Made by a program: the position numbers and the translations under genes. DNA of 8,701 bases, taken from assembly GCA_964575335.1 (NCBI GenBank), contig CAZNPU010000049.1, positions 1 to 8,701 on the forward strand, written 5' to 3'. Each line of letters starts with the position of its first letter. Within the stretch, counting starts at the first letter, position 1. The DNA is from CAZNPU01 sp964575335. Its GTDB lineage: Bacteria; Planctomycetota; Phycisphaerae; Phycisphaerales; SM1A02. The notes under the pieces are model-generated. The model was not told where the DNA came from. It saw nothing but the letters and a program-made list of their open reading frames with translations, and did not search any database. Of the stretch, positions 1 through 5,209 are shown one piece after another.

Positions 1-1627
1 ATTCCCATTCAATCGTTGCAGGCGGCTTTGAGGAGATGTCGTACACCACGCGATTCACGCCTGTCACTTCGTTGATGATGCGATTGCTAATGGTGGCCAG
101 CACGTCATAGGGAATGCGAGCCCAGTCGGCTGTCATGAAATCCTGCGTTTCGACAGCCCGAATTGCGACAACCGACTCATAGCTCCGGCCGTCGCCCATC
201 ACGCCGACGCTCTGCACCGGAAGCAATACCGCAAACACCTGATCTGTGCTTCGGTACAGGTTATTGGCGATGATTTCCTCCAGCAGAATCTCATCGCAGT
301 CGCGAAGAAGACTCAATCGTGCCGGCGTGACCTCGCCCAGAATGCGAACCGCCAGTCCCGGGCCGGGGAACGGATGCCGCCAGACGATCTGAGAAGGCAG
401 GCCAAGCACTTCGCCAAGCTGTCGCACTTCATCTTTGAACAGCGCCCGCAACGGCTCGACGAGTTCAAAATCCAAATCTTCCGGCAGACCGCCGACGTTG
501 TGATGCAATTTGATGTTGGCGGCTGTGCCAGCGTGGCCGTGGCCGGATTCGATCACATCGGGATACAGTGTGCCTTGTGCGAGAAAACGCACCTCGCCTC
601 GGCCGTCGTTGCTGATTTGGTTCGCCGCCTCACGGAACACTTCGATGAAGCGGTGGCCGATGCGCATTCGTTTAACCTGCGGATCAGTCACGCCTTCAAG
701 ATCGCGGAGAAAGTCTGCTGAAGCGTCGATCACGCGCAGATCGATGTCGAAGTGATCTCGGAATGTGTTTTCGACTAATTCTCGTTCATTCTTGCGCAGC
801 AGGCCGTTGTCGACGAAGATGCAGGTGAGCTGATCACCGACGGCCTTGGAAAGCAGCGCCGCCACGACGGACGAATCCACGCCGCCGCTCAAGCCGCAGA
901 TCACCCGGCCGTCGCCCACCTGTTGGCGCACCCGTTCGCACTCAACTTCGAGAAAATCTGACATGCGCCACGTGCCGGTGCAGCCGCACACTTCGTAGAG
1001 AAAGTTGCGCAGCATGTCGACGCCATGGGGCGTGTGCGTCACTTCAGGATGAAACTGCACGCCATAAAACGGCAGTTTCTTGTGCCGCACCGCTGCGAAC
1101 GGACACGTGGGGGTGCTGGCGAGCACGTCGAATTCTTCAGTGAGGCCCATCACCTGGTCGCCGTGGCTCATCCACACGGTTGTGAGTGACGGAATGCCCT
1201 TGAGCAGGTCGCGATTATCCTTGATGGTGAGTTTGGCCCGGCCGTACTCGCGGGCTTTGCTCCTGGTCACATCGCTGCCGAGAATCTGACAGCCAAGCTG
1301 CATGCCGTAGCAGATGCCCAGCACGGGGATGCCCAGTTCGAAGATGCGGTCATCGCAGCGCGGCGCACCGGGCTGGTACACGCTGGAGGGGCCGCCTGAG
1401 AGCACAATGCCCTTGGGATTGAGTTTTTTCAGTTCTTCCACCGGCGTAGCGGGCGCAAGCAGAATGCTGAACGCACCGGCTTCGCGCACGCGCCGCGCAA
1501 TCAACTGGGCATACTGGCTGCCAAAATCGAGGATCGGAATGACCTCGGCATTGGGAGGAACAGCCATCGTTCCTGCTGGATGAGGCGAAACGGTTTTGGC
1601 GTTGCTGGATGTCGGCTTGTTGGACAT
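1..1627 (-). CDS. guaA: GMP synthase (glutamine-hydrolysing), complete except last 2 bases of stop
   Basis: Amidates XMP to GMP using ATP and glutamine, the last step of de novo guanine nucleotide synthesis, in the cytoplasm. The minus strand translates as 542 residues. The N-terminal class I amidotransferase domain begins near VIPILDFGSQYAQLIARRV and contains nucleophile C106 in GICYGMQ and the H193/E195 pair in VQFHPEV. It is followed by the ATP-pyrophosphatase P-loop SGGVDSS (residues 247-253) and the XMP-binding dimerisation domain ending in the family signature SKPPATIEWE. Only the first base of the stop codon lies inside the window. Two starts are possible: ATG at 1627, or ATG at 1567 (M21). 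M21 gives about 522 residues and places the cysteine at 86, as in E. coli GuaA (525 aa), with an AGGA three bases upstream. Neither start has a strong ribosome binding site. Identity is secure; the start is not. Confidence 0.97.
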   Translation of the reverse strand, partial: MSNKPTSSNAKTVSPHPAGTMAVPPNAEVIPILDFGSQYAQLIARRVREAGAFSILLAPATPVEELKKLNPKGIVLSGGPSSVYQPGAPRCDDRIFELGIPVLGICYGMQLGCQILGSDVTRSKAREYGRAKLTIKDNRDLLKGIPSLTTVWMSHGDQVMGLTEEFDVLASTPTCPFAAVRHKKLPFYGVQFHPEVTHTPHGVDMLRNFLYEVCGCTGTWRMSDFLEVECERVRQQVGDGRVICGLSGGVDSSVVAALLSKAVGDQLTCIFVDNGLLRKNERELVENTFRDHFDIDLRVIDASADFLRDLEGVTDPQVKRMRIGHRFIEVFREAANQISNDGRGEVRFLAQGTLYPDVIESGHGHAGTAANIKLHHNVGGLPEDLDFELVEPLRALFKDEVRQLGEVLGLPSQIVWRHPFPGPGLAVRILGEVTPARLSLLRDCDEILLEEIIANNLYRSTDQVFAVLLPVQSVGVMGDGRSYESVVAIRAVETQDFMTADWARIPYDVLATISNRIINEVTGVNRVVYDISSKPPATIEWE

Positions 1628-1664
1628 GCGCGAGTTTGATCCGCAAAGGAAAGAGGAAACTGTG

Positions 1665-1686
1665 AATGTAGCACGCTCAAGAGCGT
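1665..1686 (-). promoter_or_regulatory. Possible guaA promoter -10 with adjoining inverted repeat
   Basis: On the minus strand a TACATT hexamer (1670-1665) lies about 38 bases before the 1627 start and resembles a -10 box. Directly upstream is a perfect inverted repeat with arms ACGCTC and GAGCGT around two bases (1673-1686). It would sit in the spacer between the -10 and -35 positions, where a repressor could act. No good -35 hexamer is visible at 16-18 bases. The promoter reading is weak; the inverted repeat itself is plain. Confidence 0.3.
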
Positions 1687-1795
1687 AAGGCCAGATCAGC
1701 AGCGGCGACTCGTAAGACCGATTCGCACGTCCATTGCCGGGCGGGGCTGCGATGGGGGAGCGGGCCTGTAGCGGCAGCATCGTCAGGGGGTCATT

Positions 1796-1824
1796 TTGCG
1801 GCCTCTGCCCGCTCGTCATATGCT
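1796..1824 (+). promoter_or_regulatory. Possible promoter of the HEAT/ATPase/STAS/permease operon
   Basis: TTGCGG (1796-1801) and TATGCT (1819-1824) are separated by 17 bases and resemble sigma-70 type -35 and -10 boxes. Transcription would start near 1831, only about three bases before the preferred ATG at 1834. The message would then be nearly leaderless, which fits the lack of a Shine-Dalgarno sequence there. The match is moderate and rests on pattern alone. Confidence 0.25.
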
Positions 1825-1833
1825 TTGGTCATC

Positions 1834-2211
1834 ATGGGCGTTCGGACCTGCATTTTGTTGGGTGTTATTGGGGCAGCTTTGGCGTCGTGTGGGCCAGCAG
1901 CTATCGATGGCGGGTTCGATTCACCCAATCCTGCAGCAAAGATGTACGCCATTGAGCATGCTGCGCGAGCCGGCGACCGCTCTGCAATCTGCCAGATTAT
2001 TGAACAATTGGATTCTGACGATCCCGCCGTCCGCCTGCTGGCGATCGGTGCACTGGAGCGGCTCACCGGCCGAACCTACGGCTACCGCCATTTCGATCCG
2101 CCCCAGCAGCGACGCGAGGCGATCGATCGCTGGGTTGAGGCGATTCAAAATTGCGAGCTGGATTTTGCCGATAACGCTCAGTCACTGGCTGTTGGAACGA
2201 CACATGACTGA
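1834..2211 (+). CDS. Small HEAT-repeat lipoprotein
   Basis: A protein of 125 residues of unknown specific role. The N-terminus has a short hydrophobic segment (residues 7-18) ending in a lipobox L16-A17-S18-C19, so it is predicted to be exported and lipid-modified at C19. The rest (about 36-107) is helical with HEAT-like character: MYAIEHAARAGD followed by DDPAVRLLAIGALERLTG, the pattern of paired helices in which a region 'dDpaVRllAi.AL..l' repeats. Such domains normally bind other proteins. ATG at 1834 is preferred; an in-frame TTG at 1825 would add three residues. The stop overlaps the start of the next gene by 8 bases (2204-2211), indicating translational coupling. It leads the operon, so it may be an envelope-located partner of the downstream switch or permease; this is inference from position. 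Confidence 0.8.
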   Translation: MGVRTCILLGVIGAALASCGPAAIDGGFDSPNPAAKMYAIEHAARAGDRSAICQIIEQLDSDDPAVRLLAIGALERLTGRTYGYRHFDPPQQRREAIDRWVEAIQNCELDFADNAQSLAVGTTHD

Positions 2212-2725
2212 ATTGTCCGCCGAGCCTCATATCAGGCTGGAACTGTTGAGTCAGGCCCGCTTCCTGGCTGGCGTTCGCGCGCTGGTCGGCAACGTCGTTC
2301 AGCGATTGGGCGGCAACGAAACGATTTGCGGCCAGATCAGCCTCGCGGTGGATGAAGCCCTCTGCAACATCATCAACCACGGCTACGACAGACGTGCAGA
2401 TGGGCGAATCTGGATCAATATGTGGGTCATTGATGAGAATCCGCCTGCAATCCATATCGTGATTGAGGATCGGGCTCGTCAGGTGGACCCGGCCACCATA
2501 CGCTCCCGCGATCTTGATGACATTCGTCCCGGCGGACTTGGCGTTTACATTATCCGCGAAGTGATGGATGAAGTGTGCTATGAACAGCGAGAGGGCGGCG
2601 GCATGCGCCTGACGATGCGCAAGCGCATTGTTCCCGCTGCGGCTGAGCCAAATGCCAGCGAATCCAGCCACGACGCTGCATCAGGCTCGCCACCAACATC
2701 GAGGACTTCTCATGAGCGATGCTGA
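2204..2725 (+). CDS. RsbW-like ATP-binding protein (anti-sigma factor / serine kinase family)
   Basis: A 173-residue protein with a GHKL (Bergerat) ATPase fold of the HATPase_c_2 group, related to RsbW and SpoIIAB, which phosphorylate a STAS partner and bind a sigma factor or other target. The N box is DEALCNIINHGY with E51, N55 and H59. The G2 box is GGLGVYIIREVMD (110-122). The G1 position reads E88-D-R-A-R-Q-V-D-P96: the ATP-contacting aspartate is kept, but the usual following glycine is replaced. Residues after about 145 form a polar, low-complexity tail (rich in A, S, P) with no recognised domain. The frame is open well upstream, but the ATG at 2204 is chosen because homology starts there and it overlaps the lipoprotein stop. 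Its own 3' end overlaps the STAS start by 14 bases. The likely substrate is that STAS protein. Confidence 0.88.
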   Translation: MTELSAEPHIRLELLSQARFLAGVRALVGNVVQRLGGNETICGQISLAVDEALCNIINHGYDRRADGRIWINMWVIDENPPAIHIVIEDRARQVDPATIRSRDLDDIRPGGLGVYIIREVMDEVCYEQREGGGMRLTMRKRIVPAAAEPNASESSHDAASGSPPTSRTSHERC

Positions 2726-3059
2726 AGCAATTGACGTGCAGACGCAAACGGTGGACGACGTCACCATCATCAGGCCCAAAGGTGAGATTGATCTCAGCCA
2801 GGCGCCAGCGTTGCGACATTACCTCAGCACGGTTCAGGCCACTTGCCCGCGCAAATTGGTCATCGATCTTAGCGGAGTGCCGTACATGGATTCCTCTGGC
2901 GTTGCAACGCTTGTTGAGGCGATGCAGAAAGCTCGCAGCAGCGGCGGCCAGTTGATCCTTTGCTGCCTGCAGGAAAAAGTGCGCTCCATCTTTGAAATCG
3001 CCAGGCTTGATATGGTCTTCACCATCGTTGAAAGCCCGGAGCAGGCGTTGACGGCATAA
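2712..3059 (+). CDS. STAS-domain anti-sigma factor antagonist (SpoIIAA/RsbV-like)
   Basis: A 115-residue single STAS domain, the usual length for this family. It has the opening strand VTIIRPKGEIDLSQAP, the strand KLVIDLSGVPYMD, and the signature D60-S61-S62-G63, in which the second serine matches the residue phosphorylated in SpoIIAA. This argues for a switch protein controlled by phosphorylation. The start is set by GAGG at 2701-2704, seven bases before the ATG at 2712. It overlaps the ATPase gene by 14 bases, so the two are very probably made together. The permease gene follows after 62 bases. Because MlaB, the STAS subunit of the Mla transporter, pairs with MlaE, a role as transporter subunit is an alternative to sigma-factor control. 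The family is certain; which role applies is not. Confidence 0.92.
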   Translation: MSDAEAIDVQTQTVDDVTIIRPKGEIDLSQAPALRHYLSTVQATCPRKLVIDLSGVPYMDSSGVATLVEAMQKARSSGGQLILCCLQEKVRSIFEIARLDMVFTIVESPEQALTA

Positions 3060-3088
3060 ATCCGCGGTTTTAATCAAGCCCACGCATC

Positions 3089-3110
3089 TGTGCAGTCAAC
3101 GAGTTGCACA
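3089..3110 (+). repeat. Short inverted repeat between STAS and permease genes
   Basis: Arms TGTGCA (3089-3094) and TGCACA (3105-3110) surround a 10-base loop, with two possible wobble pairs extending the stem inward. It ends 11 bases before the ATG of the permease. It could be a weak RNA hairpin affecting permease translation, but the stem is short and may be chance. Confidence 0.3.
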
Positions 3111-3121
3111 AAGCCTTCTCA

Positions 3122-3961
3122 ATGTCCACTTCTTCACATCCAACCAGATCTTCGCTGCCAGTTCGCCTGCTTGACCAGTGGGGCGATCTCTGGAATCGCG
3201 TTTTCGCTCTGATCGGCGGCGTCTGGTACCTCATCTACGATGTGGCAACGTGGATTCTGCGTGCGGCATTTACCCGGAGCGTTCGCTTTGGCCGCGCAGC
3301 GTTGGTTACGCAAATCGTTCGCATCGGCGTGCGATCCATTGGCATTGTCATGCTCGTATGTGCGTGCATCGGATTTATCCTGGCTTTGCAGATGGAGCCG
3401 CCGTTGGCGGATTTCGGTCAGACCGACAAGATCGCCAACATCGTCGGCGTGGCGGTGTTTCGCGAACTTGGCCCCCTCATTGCAGCGATCGTGCTGACGG
3501 GATTTGCCGGGGCTTCAATCGCTGCAGAAATCGGCACAATGGTCGTGGGCGAGGAAATTGAAGCGCTGGAGGCTCATGCGCTCAATCCCATACGGTTTCT
3601 CGTCGTGCCGCGCGTGCTTGCAACCGTCACAAGCCTGACGCTGCTGACGATCATCGGCGACCTGACCGCAATTCTTTTCGCGGGCATTATGGCGGTGGGG
3701 TTTCTCGGCGTGCCGTACGAGCTTTACAAGGCCAACACGCTCACACAGGTCGTTGTCAGCGATTTCTGCACAGGACTGATCAAAGCTTCGGTATTTGGTT
3801 TGATTCTCAGCGCCATCGCCTGCCATAACGGCTTGCGCGTCACCGGCGGAGCGGCGGGGGTGGGCAGGGCTACCACCGACACTGTTGTTCAGACCATTGT
3901 GTCGGTCATCGTCGCCGACCTGCTGTTTACGATGATCTTTTATCAGATCGGATGGACATAA
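3122..3961 (+). CDS. MlaE/YrbE-family ABC transporter permease
   Basis: A 279-residue integral inner-membrane protein of the MlaE (YrbE) family, the permease of ABC systems that move phospholipids or other lipids between the membranes. About 260 residues is typical. The N-terminal 45 residues contain an amphipathic region (DLWNRVFALIGGVWYLIYDV). Hydrophobic segments follow near 69-89, 107-131, 170-200, 225-247 and 255-275. The family signature begins at E136: EIGTMVVGEEIEALEAHALNP, then IRFLVVPRVLA, which is the coupling region contacting the ATPase. ATG at 3122 is preferred; a TTG at 3104 would add six residues. No strong ribosome binding site is visible. The usual partners, an MlaF-type ATPase and an MlaD-type MCE protein, are absent from this window; the next gene lies on the opposite strand. 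The transported substrate cannot be told from sequence. Confidence 0.93.
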   Translation: MSTSSHPTRSSLPVRLLDQWGDLWNRVFALIGGVWYLIYDVATWILRAAFTRSVRFGRAALVTQIVRIGVRSIGIVMLVCACIGFILALQMEPPLADFGQTDKIANIVGVAVFRELGPLIAAIVLTGFAGASIAAEIGTMVVGEEIEALEAHALNPIRFLVVPRVLATVTSLTLLTIIGDLTAILFAGIMAVGFLGVPYELYKANTLTQVVVSDFCTGLIKASVFGLILSAIACHNGLRVTGGAAGVGRATTDTVVQTIVSVIVADLLFTMIFYQIGWT

Positions 3962-4033
3962 AACAATCTGTGCGGGATTGCTGACGGCTCTCGACGGGCG
4001 GCATTTTGCTTGCGCAACATCAAGCGACTGTAT

Positions 4034-4057
4034 CTGCTGCGCAATGATGCGCTGCAG
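4034..4057. terminator. Hairpin between convergent operons, possible bidirectional terminator
   Basis: The 118-base region 3962-4079 separates the permease stop from the stop of the convergent ATPase gene. It contains a hairpin with arms CTGC-T-GCGCA and TGCGC-T-GCAG, one T/T mismatch and a four-base loop. No real T-run follows on either strand, so intrinsic termination is doubtful, though the position suits it. Nothing else recognisable is present in this gap. Confidence 0.35.
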
Positions 4058-4079
4058 TTCTCCGCCGGCTTGGCTTAAT

Positions 4080-4511
4080 TCACGCAGGTTTGACGTAGCG
4101 CATGCGCACACGGTTGCCGGGCGGATCGATAGTGAGCTCGGTCATGAACGCACGCATGAGCATGAGGCCGCGGCCGGAGGGAATTTCGATATTTTCCTGC
4201 TCGGTCGGATCGGGCACGCTTTCAGGGTCAAAGCCATCGCCTTCGTCTTCAACTTCGAGTTCCAGATGATCAGCAGCGATCGTGTAGGTTAGCCGCACGA
4301 CTTTGTCAGGCGCGTATTTGTTCCCGTGGCGAAACGCGTTGGAAAGTGCCTCTTCCAGCGCCAGACGCACCGCAAAGCAACTGGCCCGGTCATAGCCCAT
4401 CTGTTCAACTGCGCTGAGAATCACCTGTGCCGCGTCCGTCGCTTCTTCGGAACGGTTGCGGAGCACCAATCGTCCGCAGATCGGCTCATTGGACGAGGCG
4501 GTGTTGGTCAT
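4080..4511 (-). CDS. RsbW-like ATP-binding protein (second anti-sigma / serine kinase paralogue)
   Basis: A 143-residue GHKL-fold ATPase of the HATPase_c_2 group. Unlike the other ATPase in this window, all ATP-binding boxes are canonical: N box EEALSNAFRHGNKY with E54, N58 and H62; G1 box D89-E-G-D-G-F-D-P96; G2 box S112-G-R-G-L-M-L-M119. It should therefore bind ATP and could phosphorylate a STAS protein, most simply the one encoded 165 bases upstream on the same strand. The ATG at 4511 is chosen because recognisable domain sequence begins shortly after it; an in-frame TTG at 4580 would add 23 residues without family character. No clear Shine-Dalgarno precedes it. The C-terminus is compact with no tail. 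Target sigma factor or effector is unknown. Confidence 0.9.
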   Translation of the reverse strand: MTNTASSNEPICGRLVLRNRSEEATDAAQVILSAVEQMGYDRASCFAVRLALEEALSNAFRHGNKYAPDKVVRLTYTIAADHLELEVEDEGDGFDPESVPDPTEQENIEIPSGRGLMLMRAFMTELTIDPPGNRVRMRYVKPA

Positions 4512-4652
4512 AAGCTGCAAAGGGAAGGATGAGGCAAAAACACGAAGCGGGCGAGGCGTCAATTTCACGCCGGCAGACAATCAATGGCTGCATCATCATA
4601 CGCTGCTGCTTGAAAGCAGAGGCGTCAACGGCCGAATGCTGCGGCGGGCGGA

Positions 4653-4676
4653 TCAGATTCTGATTCAGATTCAGAA
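4653..4676. repeat. Short hexamer tandem repeat abutting the STAS stop codon
   Basis: Four imperfect copies of a CAGATT-like hexamer (CAGATT, CTGATT, CAGATT, CAGAAT, 4654-4677) lie immediately after the TAA of the second STAS gene. Part of it also forms a perfect inverted repeat, ATTCTGA and TCAGAAT around a seven-base centre. It occupies the start of the 165-base STAS-ATPase gap. The rest of that gap shows a small CTGCTT/AAGCAG palindrome and no gene. Confidence 0.5.
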
Positions 4677-5036
4677 TTATGTGAAGCTTTCCATCGCCTG
4701 CTGCGGCGTTTCATAAATCTGAAACAGCTTGTTGAGCTTGGTGATGACGAACACCTCGTAAATCTGCGGATCGATCTTCGCGAGGCGCAACTGGCCATCT
4801 TTGCTGCGAATGCGATTGTTGATGGTGATGAGCGTCCCCAGCGCAGCCGAGGAGAGATGATCAACGTTCTCAAAGCTGATAAGCAGCTTGGGTTGCGGCT
4901 TGGCATCGACTATGCGGGCGATCTCCGCGCCGATCTGCTGAATATTGGCTTCATCGAGAATGTTGCGATCAACAAACTCGATGCGCGTGATGTCGCCGTG
5001 TTCCGTCACTCGCAGGCGTGATGTTGCCGAGGTCAT
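4677..5036 (-). CDS. STAS-domain protein (second anti-sigma factor antagonist paralogue)
   Basis: A 119-residue single STAS domain. Visible are the strand ITRIEFVDRNILDE, the helix NIQQIGAEIARIVD, the strand PKLLISFENVDHL and the helix start S62-S63-A64-A65-L66-G67. This differs from the classic D-S-S-G: a leucine precedes the serines and alanine replaces glycine. Either serine could still be phosphorylated. The C-terminal helix ends FQIYETPQQAMESF. The start at 5036 is supported by GGAG located eight bases upstream (minus strand); the open frame extends 34 further residues upstream, but through a hairpin and without family character. It lies downstream of the secretin terminator, so it probably has its own promoter, and upstream of the ATPase gene with which it likely forms a pair. 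Confidence 0.9.
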   Translation of the reverse strand: MTSATSRLRVTEHGDITRIEFVDRNILDEANIQQIGAEIARIVDAKPQPKLLISFENVDHLSSAALGTLITINNRIRSKDGQLRLAKIDPQIYEVFVITKLNKLFQIYETPQQAMESFT

Positions 5037-5094
5037 GGCCAGTGCTCCGTTTGGACGCGAAACTGCCGTAGCGTACCCACCGGGTGCGTTGAAG

Positions 5095-5115
5095 GCAACC
5101 CGGTGAACGGGTTGC
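5095..5115. other. Perfect 8-bp hairpin in the STAS leader
   Basis: Arms GCAACCCG (5095-5102) and CGGGTTGC (5108-5115) pair perfectly around a five-base loop. The hairpin sits about 60 bases before the STAS start at 5036 and 20 bases beyond the secretin terminator hairpin. It may be part of the 5' leader of the STAS transcript, an operator site, or a second terminator stem; it has no T-run. Confidence 0.5.
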
Positions 5116-5134
5116 AATGCAGCATTGGAAGGCA

Positions 5135-5173
5135 TCAAAGCAAAGACGGCGACGCCGTTGGGCGCCGCCGTCT
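5135..5173 (-). terminator. Intrinsic-type terminator after the secretin gene
   Basis: A 13-base-pair stem (5144-5156 with 5161-5173) with a single A/C mismatch and a four-base loop. On the minus strand it is followed by TTTGCTTTG, an interrupted T-run. It lies 37 bases past the secretin stop and before the STAS gene, so it should end secretin transcription and separates the two units. Confidence 0.7.
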
Positions 5174-5209
5174 CGATTCACATAAAAGACATCAGTTCTC
5201 CGCGTTCAA

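Noticed and set aside
374..721. A 115-codon plus-strand open frame at the left edge
   Set aside because: It is antisense to guaA, whose minus-strand translation carries all amidotransferase and P-loop motifs.
1796..2203. Upstream extension of the first ATPase frame
   Set aside because: The extra 136 residues lie across the lipoprotein gene in another frame and have no domain. The ATG at 2204 matches the family start and the overlap arrangement.
2063..2671. A 202-codon minus-strand open frame
   Set aside because: It is the reverse complement of the lipoprotein and ATPase genes, both of which have clear family motifs.
3515..4111. A 198-codon minus-strand open frame spanning the convergent gap
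   Set aside because: Most of it is antisense to the permease; its product is Q/H/R-rich without a recognisable domain.
5037..5138. A 34-residue N-terminal extension of the second STAS protein
   Set aside because: It would read through a perfect hairpin and has no STAS character, while the ATG at 5036 has a well-spaced GGAG.
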